DNA of 64,000 bases from contig NZ_QDDR01000001.1 in assembly GCF_003075525.1 (NCBI RefSeq), positions 1 through 64,000 of the forward strand. The letters are read 5' to 3'. This document shows positions 25,498-33,975 of the stretch, piece after piece. A program made the translations under genes and the position numbers. The DNA comes from Pararhodobacter aggregans (lineage in GTDB: Bacteria > Pseudomonadota > Alphaproteobacteria > Rhodobacterales > Rhodobacteraceae). The notes beneath the pieces were generated by a model. The model saw only the letters and a list, made by a program, of their open reading frames with translations, ran no database searches and was not told the origin of the DNA. How positions within the stretch are numbered: position 1 is the first letter of the stretch; every line of letters starts with the position of its first letter.

Positions 25498-26251
25498 GGT
25501 CTCTCCATTCCCCCCGGTCGATCAGGATCTGTTTCAGCAGGCTGGGCCGGTCGGTCATCAGGCCGTCGACGCCCATATCCAGAAGCGCCTGCATGTCGTC
25601 GGCCTCGTTCACCGTCCAGACCTGCACGCGGATGCCGTGGCGATGGGCGGCGCGCAGGAAACGTGGTGTCACAACCTCGATGCCGCGGAACCGCCGGGGG
25701 ACCTGCACCATCGGGAAGCCCCCGCGTGGCAGCGGCAGGCCCCAGCCTGTCAGCCAGAGCCCCAGCGCCCCCCTGAGCGAGGGCGACCAGCAGAGATCCT
25801 GCCCCAGCAGCGCCCTGAGCCGCGCCGTGCGGGCGCCCGCGAAACTGCCGGTGCCGATCCGGGGCAGGGCGCGCATGCGGGTCACCAGGGCTGCCAGCGG
25901 CTCGACCACCGCATCGCATTTGCTTTCGATATTGACGTGAAGCTCGGGAAATTCCTCGAGGAGGTCGGCCAGCAGCGGGATCGGCGCGCCGGAATGGGTG
26001 CGGATCCGCGCCAGATCGCGCCGGGTCAGGGCGGCGATGGGCCGCGGATCGCCGGTCAGCCGCTTCAGCGTCGGATCGTGGTGGATGACGACCGCCCCAT
26101 CGGCGGTCAGATGCACATCCGTCTCGATATGCCGATAGCCCAGCGCCACGGCATGGGCGAAGGCCGGCATTGTATTCTCGTCGTTTTCCAACGAGCCGCC
26201 GCGGTGGGCGATGGCCACCGGGCCGGGATGATCGAGCCAGCCGTGGGTCAT
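25490..26251 (-). CDS. Glycerophosphodiester phosphodiesterase
   Basis: A 253-residue TIM-barrel enzyme that hydrolyses glycerophosphodiesters to glycerol 3-phosphate and an alcohol. Catalytic HRGGSLENDENT (His16, Arg17), metal-binding Glu43 and Asp45 in HIETDVHLTADG, and His58 in VIHHDPTLKRLTG are all present, and VWTVNEADDMQALLDMGVDG is the usual C-terminal block. There is no signal peptide, so it is cytoplasmic. The start overlaps the GT87 gene stop as ATGA; the stop overlaps the racemase start by 8 bp. Confidence 0.9.
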   Translation of the reverse strand: MTHGWLDHPGPVAIAHRGGSLENDENTMPAFAHAVALGYRHIETDVHLTADGAVVIHHDPTLKRLTGDPRPIAALTRRDLARIRTHSGAPIPLLADLLEEFPELHVNIESKCDAVVEPLAALVTRMRALPRIGTGSFAGARTARLRALLGQDLCWSPSLRGALGLWLTGWGLPLPRGGFPMVQVPRRFRGIEVVTPRFLRAAHRHGIRVQVWTVNEADDMQALLDMGVDGLMTDRPSLLKQILIDRGEWRDHA

Positions 26252-27438
26252 GCCGGGGCCGGTCGCGAGAGGATGCGGCCGATCAGCGCCAAGAGCAGCA
26301 GATAGGCGGCGGCGCCGAACGAGAGTGTGGCGCGCGCCGCGGCGCTTCCGTCTTCCCAGCTCAGCCCCGCCATGCCGAGCGCGTGGGCCATTCCCCACCC
26401 GCCTGCGACCCAGAACAACGCCAGAATGAGGATGTCTTCCGTCGCCGAGCAGCGCGCCGCCAGATCGCGGGCGATCAGGGCGAAGCCGACCCCGAGGATC
26501 GCCATGTCGTAATCATAGACATAGGGGCTGACAGGAATGGAGGCGAAACAGGCCACAGCCAGCGAGTGTCTGAGGGGCCAGTGCCTCAGGACCGCCAGCG
26601 TCACCGCGCCGCAGGCCAGAAGCGCGGTGGCGATCTGACCGGCCATGGCCAGTCCCGCCGAGGCCCCCAGCGAGCGAAACAGCGCATAGGACGAGGTCAT
26701 GCGGAAGAACGGATAGAAATCGGCGCTCAGGGCCTGTTGAGCCGTCTCGACCGCGAGCCGGAAGGCGGGCCAGATGCCGGGGCCCAGCAGCAGGGTGGCC
26801 AGGGCGGAACTTGCCAGGACCACGCCGGTTGCGATCCCCACGACCGGCCAGCGACGCGACAGCGCAGCGTGCACGCCGAGGCCGATGCCCAGATGCGGTT
26901 TGATGACAAGAAGTCCCAGTGGCCAGCCCGCCCCCGCGCGTCCTTGCAGGGACAGGAGCACGAAACCCGCCATCAGCGCCGCGATCAGGAAGGAATTCTG
27001 GCCGACGGCGATTGTCACGCAGACCGGGGGCAGGATGCTCAACAGCACCTTCGGCAGCTGCGGCCCCGATAGCCGGGCCAGAAGCCACAGATAGGCGGCC
27101 AGCGTCAGGCCGACGAACAGCGCATAGGCGAGACCGCGCGGCACAAGCTGCAAGAGCACGACAACGAGGTCGAATTGCGGCGGGTAGGTCCAGGGCATGA
27201 ACCCGTCACGGTCGATCAGCCCCTCCTGAAGGCTCCGCATGACCACCGGATCATAGGCCTGCGCCGCACGGCCTTCGGCGACCAACTGCCCCGCAAGGTA
27301 GAAGGCGTCGAAATCGACCAGCGCGCCGTCGGCGCCCGGCGCCGGCCGCAGCTGCGCGAAATGCCAGATCATCCCCGCCAGCAGCGCCGCGACCAATGCC
27401 ACGAAGACCAGCCGGGTGATTGTTTCATTGCTTCGCAT
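26248..27438 (-). CDS. GT87-family membrane glycosyltransferase
   Basis: A 396-residue polytopic membrane protein with about ten hydrophobic helices, resembling the GT87/DUF2029 mannosyltransferases that use polyprenyl-phosphate sugars. The first loop contains VDFDAFYLAGQLVAEG, whose Asp/Glu residues resemble the family's catalytic loop, followed by PWTYPPQFDLVVVLL. It heads a four-gene operon with GDPD, alpha-methylacyl-CoA racemase and the FAD oxidoreductase, each coupled by overlapping codons. Donor and acceptor are unknown. Confidence 0.75.
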   Translation of the reverse strand: MRSNETITRLVFVALVAALLAGMIWHFAQLRPAPGADGALVDFDAFYLAGQLVAEGRAAQAYDPVVMRSLQEGLIDRDGFMPWTYPPQFDLVVVLLQLVPRGLAYALFVGLTLAAYLWLLARLSGPQLPKVLLSILPPVCVTIAVGQNSFLIAALMAGFVLLSLQGRAGAGWPLGLLVIKPHLGIGLGVHAALSRRWPVVGIATGVVLASSALATLLLGPGIWPAFRLAVETAQQALSADFYPFFRMTSSYALFRSLGASAGLAMAGQIATALLACGAVTLAVLRHWPLRHSLAVACFASIPVSPYVYDYDMAILGVGFALIARDLAARCSATEDILILALFWVAGGWGMAHALGMAGLSWEDGSAAARATLSFGAAAYLLLLALIGRILSRPAPA

Positions 27439-27498
27439 GGTCTGTCGTCTTCCGTTCTGCCGCGGGCGGATGCGGGAGGGGCCTTCCGTCCTGCCGCC

Positions 27499-28650
27499 TC
27501 AGTCGCGGTGGCCCTGCGTCAGCGCGGCGTCGAGATCGTCGTAAAGGTCGCCCGCATCCTCGATCCCGGTCGACAGCCGCAGCAGATCGACCGGGCAGGG
27601 CGAGCCCGCACCCTCGATCGAGGCGCGATGCTCGATCAGGCTTTCGACCCCGCCCAGCGAGGTGGCGCGTTTCCACAGGCCGGTATGGGCGGCGGTGCCG
27701 ATGGCGGCCTTCTCGCCGCCGGTCACCTGCACCGACATCATGTAGCCGAACCCGCCCGTCATCTGCCGCGCGGCGATGTCGTGGCCCGGGTGCTGGGGCA
27801 GCCCGGGATAGAGGACGCGCGCCACCCGCGGATGGGCCGAAAGCCGCTGCGCCAGCGCCAGCGCCGAGGCCGCCTGCCGCTCGGCCCGCAGGTGCAGCGT
27901 GCGCAGGCCGCGCATCAGCAGATAGGCCTCGAACGGGCCGAGGATACTGCCCTGCGATTTGCGGATCAGGCGGATGCGGGCGGTGAATTCGTCTTCGGTG
28001 CGGGCGGCGATCACCCCGGCCAGCACGTCGGAATGGCCGTTCAGGATCTTGGTCGCCGAATGCATGACGATATCGGCGCCCAGCGTCAGCGGCTGGGTGT
28101 GGACCGGCGAGGCGCAGGTGGAATCGACCGCCAGACGCGCCCCCGCGGCATGGGCCAGCGTCGCCGCGGCCTCGATATCGGTGATTGTCCAGAGCGGGTT
28201 CGAGGGCGTCTCGATCCAGACCAGCTTGGTGCGGCCGGGCCGGATCGCGGTCTTCAGGGCCAGAAGATCGTCGGTCTCGACGAAATCCACGGCGATGCCC
28301 CAGCGCTTGGCCTCGGTCAGCAACCAGGCGCGCAGGGCCCAGTACATGACCTTGGAGGCCACGACATGATCGCCCGGGTCCAGCGCCTGAAACACCGCCG
28401 TCGCCGCGGCCATGCCCGAGCCGAACAGCATCGCCCCCGCCTCGGCCGCCTCCAGCATGGCGAGCACGGCCTCGGCCTCGTGGATCGTGGCGTTGTCGGG
28501 TCGGCCATAGACGAAGCCGGTGGAATAGCCGTTGTCGGGATCGCGGATATAGGTGGTCGACAGGTGGATCGGCGGCACCACGCCCCGGGTCACCGGGTCG
28601 ATCTTGCCCATGGCCTGCACGGCGAGCGAACGGGGGGTCCAGTTGGGCAT
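27499..28650 (-). CDS. Trans-sulfuration enzyme family protein (cystathionine lyase type)
   Basis: A 383-residue PLP enzyme of the Cys/Met metabolism family (cystathionine beta/gamma-lyase, homocysteine-forming). The phosphate-binding FGSGMAAATAVFQAL, Asp-containing VDSTCASP and Schiff-base lysine in MHSATKILNGHSDV are visible. The exact reaction is undetermined: the motif VFQALDPGDHVVASKVMYWALR differs from classical MetC/MetB. It stands 60 bp upstream of the GT87 operon on the same strand and may share its transcript. Confidence 0.82.
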   Translation of the reverse strand: MPNWTPRSLAVQAMGKIDPVTRGVVPPIHLSTTYIRDPDNGYSTGFVYGRPDNATIHEAEAVLAMLEAAEAGAMLFGSGMAAATAVFQALDPGDHVVASKVMYWALRAWLLTEAKRWGIAVDFVETDDLLALKTAIRPGRTKLVWIETPSNPLWTITDIEAAATLAHAAGARLAVDSTCASPVHTQPLTLGADIVMHSATKILNGHSDVLAGVIAARTEDEFTARIRLIRKSQGSILGPFEAYLLMRGLRTLHLRAERQAASALALAQRLSAHPRVARVLYPGLPQHPGHDIAARQMTGGFGYMMSVQVTGGEKAAIGTAAHTGLWKRATSLGGVESLIEHRASIEGAGSPCPVDLLRLSTGIEDAGDLYDDLDAALTQGHRD

Positions 28651-28837
28651 GGCGGGGCTCCGGGGCGATGGGATTCCCTGAAACGGCTAGCGGCTGCGCG
28701 GCGTTGCTGCAAGGGGGCGCGGATCAGCGGTGCCGGGCGCGACACGGGCCAATTCGCAAAGGAAGAGCGAAAATTACCGGTTGACCGAATCCCGCCCGTC
28801 CTGTCCCATCCCCGAGTTCTTTAATGAGGAGATGAAT

Positions 28838-29314
28838 ATGCCGGAAATTTCGAGATTTCTGTCGCGCGTGGTTCTGGGGTGTCTTGTTCCCTTTGCCGCC
28901 GGAACCACCGCCCAGGCACAATCGCATTATCAGGGCGGGCACACCATTTCAGAGATGAGCCCGACCTGCGGCGATTATGGCTGGGGCCCAGTTGAAGGGG
29001 GCCTGTCGAGATTTCGTCCGGCTGGGGTTGGTTCCAATTCGACGGATTGGCATCAGGTCAGCTTTCATCAGCGGACCTATGCCTGGCACCTGCGCATTCC
29101 GGCCACGGCGCAGGCCGGGGAATGGGTGAATGCCCGGTTTTTCGCCATCGGCAGCCGGCACAATGACCTATCCGCGATCTGGGTCCAACTGATTGATCCG
29201 CCTGCGGGAATCCTGTGGGGCAATGAAATCATGCTGCGGATGAACCTGCTGAATTTCGAAGGGATCGCAAACTGCAATATCACCGTCAACGCGGTCTATC
29301 GCGCGACGCCCTAA
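28838..29314 (+). CDS. Small exported two-cysteine protein (paralogue 1)
   Basis: A 158-residue secreted protein of unknown function. A signal peptide (about residues 1-28, ending TAQAQS) precedes a beta-rich mature domain with exactly two cysteines, one near its start (SEMSPTCGDYGW) and one near its end (GIANCNITVNAVY), well placed for a disulfide. ATG 28838 was chosen because GAGGAG lies at ideal distance; an ATG 6 bp earlier sits on the ribosome site. The DNA is visibly less GC-rich than its neighbours. The next gene has the same architecture. Confidence 0.7.
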   Translation: MPEISRFLSRVVLGCLVPFAAGTTAQAQSHYQGGHTISEMSPTCGDYGWGPVEGGLSRFRPAGVGSNSTDWHQVSFHQRTYAWHLRIPATAQAGEWVNARFFAIGSRHNDLSAIWVQLIDPPAGILWGNEIMLRMNLLNFEGIANCNITVNAVYRATP

Positions 29315-29365
29315 CGCACCGGCGCGCCGATCATTCGAGTTTCCCTTGTAACAGGATCAAGACCC

Positions 29366-29992
29366 ATGCTGAAATTCAATTTCCTTGTGCCGGCGCTGGC
29401 ATTCGCCCTGACGGGCGCTGGCGGAACCCGGGCACTGGCCGATGTCTTTGTCGGTGGCGGCTTCCGCAGCGACATGACCCATAATTGCGACCCGTCAGAC
29501 CCGGAAATTTCCACTTATGTCGCCGCGGTGGGCCTTGGCTATCGGCCGGGCCAGAGCAACGACAATACCTCGACCCTGACCGTGATTTTCCTCGACGGTA
29601 CGCAACAGATCGTCGTCTTTCAGGATGTCGAGGAATCCCGTTTCCGCTATCCGGCATATGGCACTTGGACGGGTGTGCTGAGCAGCTACAACAATATCCC
29701 CCGTCCCCGGCTGCGCGCCGTGCATCTGCGGGTGATCGAGCCCTCGGGCGGTTCGGATATCGGCACGGCCGACCAGATTTTCGTCCGTTTTCAGGTCAGC
29801 AATTACTGGCGCACCCGGGGCTGCACCGCCACGTTCACCGGCACGCTGACCAATGCGACGACCGCGGCCTATACCACGGGCGACACTGGCCTGGACCGCC
29901 CGAGCGGCCCCCCGCCCGAGGCGGACGCGCCGGACTTTGTCGTCGACGGGGGACGCGATTTCGAGGGATTCGGCGCCGGGCCCGACAGGTGA
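29366..29992 (+). CDS. Small exported two-cysteine protein (paralogue 2)
   Basis: A 208-residue secreted protein of unknown function. A signal peptide ending GTRALAD is followed by GGGFRSDMTHNCDPSDP, matching GGHTISEMSPTCGDYG of the preceding protein. VHLRVIEPSGG...IFVRFQVSNYWRTRGCTATFTG parallels VQLIDPPAG...IMLRMNLLNFEGIANCNITVN. Two cysteines occupy equivalent places. A Pro/Asp-rich tail of about 35 residues (RPSGPPPEADAPDFVVDGG) is unique to it. The genes are 51 bp apart and probably co-transcribed. Confidence 0.7.
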   Translation: MLKFNFLVPALAFALTGAGGTRALADVFVGGGFRSDMTHNCDPSDPEISTYVAAVGLGYRPGQSNDNTSTLTVIFLDGTQQIVVFQDVEESRFRYPAYGTWTGVLSSYNNIPRPRLRAVHLRVIEPSGGSDIGTADQIFVRFQVSNYWRTRGCTATFTGTLTNATTAAYTTGDTGLDRPSGPPPEADAPDFVVDGGRDFEGFGAGPDR

Positions 29993-30001
29993 CACCCATG
30001 G

Positions 30002-30030
30002 GCCGGGCGGTGCTGATACGGCCGCCCGGT
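30002..30030. terminator. Shared hairpin between convergent genes
   Basis: CCGGGCGG (30003-30010) pairs with CCGCCCGG (30022-30029) around an 11-nt loop in the 43-bp gap between the second exported protein and the Lrp gene. It is symmetrical, so it could serve both strands, though no T-run is present. Confidence 0.45.
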
Positions 30031-30035
30031 CGCCC

Positions 30036-30536
30036 TCAGGCCTCGCGGCGGTAGCGGTCTTCGAGCACGTCGAAGGGCACGCCGGGCTCGTCCTTGGCGC
30101 AGCGGATGACCAGCGAGGTCTTGACCGAGGCCACATTGTCGGCGGCCAGCAGGTCCTCGGTCAGGAAGGACTGGAAGGTCGACAGATCCGGCGCCACGCA
30201 TTTCAGGATGAAATCGATCTCGCCGTTCAGCATGTGGCATTCGCGGACCAGCGACCAGGCCCGGCAGCGGTCCTCGAAAGCCCGCAGATCGGCCTCGTTC
30301 TGCCGGTGCAGGCGGACCATGGCGAAGACCTGGACCTCGAACCCCAGTTCCCGGACATCGACGCGGGCGTGATAGCCTTGGATATAGCCCGCCTCCTCCA
30401 GCGTCCGCACCCGGCGCAGGCAGGGCGGCGCCGAGATCCCGACCCGCTTGGCCAGTTCGACATTGGTCATGCGCCCGTCGGCCTGCAATTCGGCCAAAAT
30501 CATGCGGTCGATGGGATCGAGTTTCGCGCCGGGCAT
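30036..30536 (-). CDS. Lrp/AsnC-family transcriptional regulator
   Basis: A 166-residue feast/famine regulator. The N-terminal helix-turn-helix (PIDRMILAELQADGRMTN... VELAKRVGISAPPCLRRV) covers about residues 7-55, and the C-terminal RAM-type ligand domain follows. The start MPGAKLDPIDR fits the family; a longer upstream reading does not. It is divergent from trxB across 301 bp that contain a palindrome suitable for self-regulation (30588-30606). Confidence 0.9.
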   Translation of the reverse strand: MPGAKLDPIDRMILAELQADGRMTNVELAKRVGISAPPCLRRVRTLEEAGYIQGYHARVDVRELGFEVQVFAMVRLHRQNEADLRAFEDRCRAWSLVRECHMLNGEIDFILKCVAPDLSTFQSFLTEDLLAADNVASVKTSLVIRCAKDEPGVPFDVLEDRYRREA

Positions 30537-30587
30537 TGCGGCAGGTCTCCGTGTCGGTTTGCGCTTATGTAGGCACACTCGCCCTCA

Positions 30588-30606
30588 TGCGCAATATTCT
30601 TTCGCA
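30588..30606. promoter_or_regulatory. Candidate Lrp-type operator
   Basis: TGCG-CAATATTCTTT-CGCA, an imperfect palindrome with an A/T-rich centre, 51 bp upstream of the Lrp start codon. Many alphaproteobacterial Lrp-family proteins bind such TGCG...CGCA sites near their own gene. The AT-rich centre stands out from the GC-rich surroundings. Confidence 0.5.
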
Positions 30607-30837
30607 AACCGGCAAGATCGCTGCCGTAGCGACAGCGAAGCGGCGCCGGGAAGGGGTCGCCGCATTGGCCGGGAGCGGCCCGCGACCCCACCGCCAGCCG
30701 CCGCGGCGACCCCCTGCGCCCGCGCCGTCAGACCCTGGAAGACGGCCGCCGACACCTGCCTACGGTGCCGCACCCCCTTTTCGCGACGCCTCGGGTCTAT
30801 ATGTAAGGCGCAACGCAGGTCAGCCCGAGGAAGAATC

Positions 30838-31779
30838 ATGTCCGACACCAAGCACACCCGCCTTCTGATCATCGGCTCGGGTCCGGCGGGCTATACCGCG
30901 GCGGTCTATGCCTCGCGCGCCATGCTGGAGCCGGTGCTGGTGCAGGGCATCCAGCCGGGCGGGCAGCTGACCATCACCACCGATGTCGAGAACTGGCCGG
31001 GCGATGCCTCGGTCATAGGGCCGGACCTGATGGGCCGGATGGAGAACCACGCGCGCGAGATGGGGACCGAGATCATCTCGGACATCATCCTGTCGCTGGA
31101 TCTGTCCAAACGCCCCTTCACCGCCAAGGGCGACAGCGGCACCACCTATACCGCCGATGCCGTGGTGCTGGCCACCGGCGCGCAGGCCAAATGGCTGGGG
31201 CTGGAGAGCGAGCAGAAATTCCAGGGCTTCGGCGTCTCGGCCTGCGCGACCTGCGACGGGTTCTTCTATCGCGGCAAGGAGATCGTCGTGGTCGGCGGCG
31301 GCAACACGGCGGTGGAAGAGGCGCTGTTCCTGACCAATTTCGCCTCGAAGGTCACGCTGGTCCATCGCCGCGACAGCCTGCGCGCCGAGAAGATCATGCA
31401 GGAGCGGCTGTTCAAGCACCCGAAGATCGAGGTCATCTGGGACAGCGAGATCGTCGAGATCGAGGGTACCGAGATGCCGCTGGGCGTGACCGGCGCCAAG
31501 ATCCGCAACGTGAAGACCGGTGACGAGCGGGTGATCCCCTGCGAGGGCTTCTTCGTCGCCATCGGCCATGCCCCGGCCTCGGAACTGGTCAAGGACCAGC
31601 TGAAGCTGCATTCGGGCAATTATGTCTGGGTGGAACCCGGCTCGACCCGCACCTCGATCGAAGGGGTATTCGCCGCGGGCGACCTGACCGACCATACCTA
31701 CCGGCAGGCTGTGACCTCGGCCGGAATGGGCTGCATGGCGGCGCTCGACGCCGAGCATTGGCTGGCGGCGCAGGAATAA
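30838..31779 (+). CDS. trxB: Thioredoxin reductase
   Basis: Reduces thioredoxin with NADPH via FAD and a redox disulfide. 313 residues. FAD motif LIIGSGPAGYTAAVYASR (from residue 10), redox-active Cys136-Ala-Thr-Cys139 in SACATCDGFFYRG, NADPH motif VVVGGGNTAVEEALFL and HRRDSLRAEK, and C-terminal VFAAGDLTDHTYRQAVTSAG. AGGAAG precedes the start. CTATAT about 40 bp upstream of the start may be the -10 element. Its 3' end enters composite repeat copy E. Confidence 0.96.
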   Translation: MSDTKHTRLLIIGSGPAGYTAAVYASRAMLEPVLVQGIQPGGQLTITTDVENWPGDASVIGPDLMGRMENHAREMGTEIISDIILSLDLSKRPFTAKGDSGTTYTADAVVLATGAQAKWLGLESEQKFQGFGVSACATCDGFFYRGKEIVVVGGGNTAVEEALFLTNFASKVTLVHRRDSLRAEKIMQERLFKHPKIEVIWDSEIVEIEGTEMPLGVTGAKIRNVKTGDERVIPCEGFFVAIGHAPASELVKDQLKLHSGNYVWVEPGSTRTSIEGVFAAGDLTDHTYRQAVTSAGMGCMAALDAEHWLAAQE

Positions 31780-31975
31780 GCGAGGGGTTTCGCCCTCGGC
31801 CCCCGCTGTCGCGGGCGCCTCGGGCGACCAGCGGCGCCGCGTCCCGCGGCGCCGCAGAAGGGGGGCGCTGCCCCCCTCTTTGCTGCGCAAATTCACCCCC
31901 CGGGATATTTGCAGAACGAAGAGGGAGGCGGGGTGCGCCCGGGTTCGGGGGCGGATGCTCAGGATCGGCGTGCGG
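31780..31975. repeat. Composite palindromic element with half core, copy E
   Basis: Just after the trxB stop comes GAGGGGTTTCGCCCTCGGCCC, then GCGCCTCGGGCGACC, CGGCGCCGCG...CGCGGCGCCG, GGGGGGCGCTGCCCCCC and a half core CCCCCCGGGATATTTGCAG (31895-31913). The second arm of the core is missing. It fills the convergent trxB-Nudix gap. Confidence 0.8.
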
Positions 31976-32428
31976 TCAGCGGGCGTAGAGTTCGAGCGGA
32001 TCGTAGAGAAGGCCGGACCCGCCGAAGGCCACCTCGGGCAGGCTGTCGGGTTTGAAGCGGAGGGCTTGCAGCTCGTCTCGGGTGACCCAGCGCTGGCGGT
32101 TGACCACGCCTTCGGTGTCGATCCAGACGCCCTTGGGCAGCGCCAGCGCGGTGGCGCGGAAATAGATGTCGACCTGATGGATGCCGCTCTCGGGGTCGTG
32201 GAACTCATTGACCAGACAGGGGTCGCCGACGCGGATGGCGATGCCGGTTTCCTCGTGGATCTCGCGGATCAGATTGTCGGGGAGCGAGGCATGCGGCTCC
32301 ACGCCGCCACCCGGCACGCACCACAGGTCGCTTTCATCGCCGGGCCAGGCATTGACCAGCAGCAGCCGCCCGCCCCGCAGGATCACCGCCCGGACCGACA
32401 GCCGCACCCGGGGCTTCACTCGCGTCAT
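31976..32428 (-). CDS. Nudix hydrolase with a degenerate first Glu
   Basis: 150 residues. The Nudix box runs from Gly41 to Ile63 (GGVEPHASLPDNL, then REIHEETGI with Arg55, Glu56, Glu59 and Glu60). The catalytic part REUxEExGU is intact, but the consensus Glu that should precede it by eight positions is Ala47, so activity may be altered. A hydrolase of nucleoside-diphosphate-linked compounds is expected; the substrate is unknown. The start MTRVKPRVRLSVRAV was chosen as the family start. Divergent from the alpha/beta hydrolase. Confidence 0.85.
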   Translation of the reverse strand: MTRVKPRVRLSVRAVILRGGRLLLVNAWPGDESDLWCVPGGGVEPHASLPDNLIREIHEETGIAIRVGDPCLVNEFHDPESGIHQVDIYFRATALALPKGVWIDTEGVVNRQRWVTRDELQALRFKPDSLPEVAFGGSGLLYDPLELYAR

Positions 32429-32500
32429 TTTGTCTGCCTCCTTCGCTTGCGCGGCATTCTTCCGCTTCTGCATCGGGAAGGCGAGCCCTATACTCGGCCC

Positions 32501-33256
32501 ATGCGCGCCTTAGCCCTGATCGTTTGCCTCATGCCCCTGCCTGCCAAAGCCGAATGCGTGGTCCTGTTGCACGGGCTGGCGCGGTCGGATGCCTCGATGC
32601 TGGTCTTGCAGGAAGTGCTGAGCTTCCACGGCTACCGCGTGGTGAACGAGACCTACCCGTCCGAGGATGCGCCGATCGGCGATCTGGTGCGCTATGTCGC
32701 GCGCTCGGCCGCGCTCTGCGGGCAAGAGCGGATGCATTTCGTCACCCATTCGCTGGGCGGCATCCTGGTCCGCGCCTGGCTGGCGCAGGGCCATCCGCCG
32801 AACCTGGGCCGGGTGGTGATGCTGGCGCCGCCCAATCATGGGTCCGAGATCGTCGATGCGCTGCGCTCGAACGAGGTGGCCCATGATGTCGGCACCTTCT
32901 TCAACGGTCCGGCAATGGCACAGCTGGGCACCGATCCGAATTCGGTGCCGAACACCCTGCCGCCGGTGGATTTCGACCTGGGCGTGATCGCGGGCGACCT
33001 GCCGATCAATCCGATCGGGGCGGCGGTGATCGGCGAGCGTTCGGATGGCACCGTCTCGGTCGCCTCGACCCGGGTCGAGGGGATGCGGGACCATATCACC
33101 ATCCCGGCCTCGCATACGCTGATCATGATGAACCCGATTGCCATGGCCGAGGTGCTGGAATTCCTCCGGAACGGCGTTTTTGACCACGGCATCACCTATG
33201 TCGGCGCCTTGCGCAAACTGGCCCGGCGCTGGCCGGCAATGGAGGCTGAGCCATGA
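32501..33256 (+). CDS. Exported alpha/beta hydrolase (lipase-like)
   Basis: 251 residues. Residues 1-17 (MRALALIVCLMPLPAKA) are a signal peptide. The oxyanion strand VVLLHGLARSD, the nucleophile elbow FVTHSLGGILV (Ser84), an Asp in SDGTVSVAST and His in ITIPASHTLIM give a likely catalytic triad. This pattern fits periplasmic esterase/lipase-like proteins. CTATAC 16 bp before the start may be part of the promoter. It overlaps the next gene by 4 bp (ATGA). Confidence 0.85.
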   Translation: MRALALIVCLMPLPAKAECVVLLHGLARSDASMLVLQEVLSFHGYRVVNETYPSEDAPIGDLVRYVARSAALCGQERMHFVTHSLGGILVRAWLAQGHPPNLGRVVMLAPPNHGSEIVDALRSNEVAHDVGTFFNGPAMAQLGTDPNSVPNTLPPVDFDLGVIAGDLPINPIGAAVIGERSDGTVSVASTRVEGMRDHITIPASHTLIMMNPIAMAEVLEFLRNGVFDHGITYVGALRKLARRWPAMEAEP

Positions 33257-33975
33257 CGATCCGCATTGCCATGTGGTCGGGACCGCGCAACCTGTCGACG
33301 GCGCTGATGTATGCCTTCGCCGCCCGGGGCGATTGCGCGGTGACCGACGAGCCGTTCTACGCCGCCTATCTGGCGATGACCGGGCTTGACCATCCGATGC
33401 GGGAGGCGGTGCTGTCGAGCCAGCCGCAGGAGCCCGAAGCGGTGGCAGAGGCGCTGGCGGGCGAGGTGCCGGAGGGCAAGCCGATCTGGTATCAGAAACA
33501 CATGACCCAGCACATGCTGGAGGGCGTGCCGCGCGACTGGATGGGCGCGTGCCGCCACGCCTTTCTGATCCGTCATCCGGCCCGGGTTGTGGCCTCCTAT
33601 TCCAAGAAGCGCGAGGAGCCGGTGCTGGCGGATCTGGGCTTCGTGCAACAGGCGGAACTCTTCGACCGGGTGGCGCAGGCCGAGGGCGTGGCGCCGCCGG
33701 TGATCGATTCGACCGCGCTCAGGGCGGCGCCCGAGGCGCGGCTCAAGGCGCTGTGCGAGGCGCTGGGCATCGGCTGGACGCCGCGGATGCTGCGCTGGGA
33801 GGCGGGGCCGAAGCCCTATGACGGGATCTGGGCGCCGGTCTGGTATCACGCGGTCCATGCCTCGACCGGGTTCGAGGCGGCCGAGGGGCCCTTGCCCGAG
33901 CTGCCGCCCGCCTATGCCCGGCTGGCCGAGGCGGCGCTGCCCGCCTACGAGGCGCTGGCGGAGCACGCGCTCTAG
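33253..33975 (+). CDS. P-loop sulfotransferase-like protein
   Basis: 240 residues. The N-terminal MTIRIAMWSGPRNLSTALMYAF contains a modified 5'-phosphosulfate-binding loop (SGPRNLST), and RHAFLIRHPARVVASYSKK is the 3'-phosphate-binding strand/helix seen in sulfotransferases. Similar proteins in Rhodobacteraceae are annotated as sulfotransferase-like; the activity is unproven. It is coupled by ATGA to the exported hydrolase and ends in composite repeat copy C. Confidence 0.75.
   Translation: MTIRIAMWSGPRNLSTALMYAFAARGDCAVTDEPFYAAYLAMTGLDHPMREAVLSSQPQEPEAVAEALAGEVPEGKPIWYQKHMTQHMLEGVPRDWMGACRHAFLIRHPARVVASYSKKREEPVLADLGFVQQAELFDRVAQAEGVAPPVIDSTALRAAPEARLKALCEALGIGWTPRMLRWEAGPKPYDGIWAPVWYHAVHASTGFEAAEGPLPELPPAYARLAEAALPAYEALAEHAL

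Noticed and set aside
28730-28837. An N-terminal extension of the first exported protein
   Set aside because: It would bury the signal peptide; the ATG at 28838 has an ideal ribosome site.
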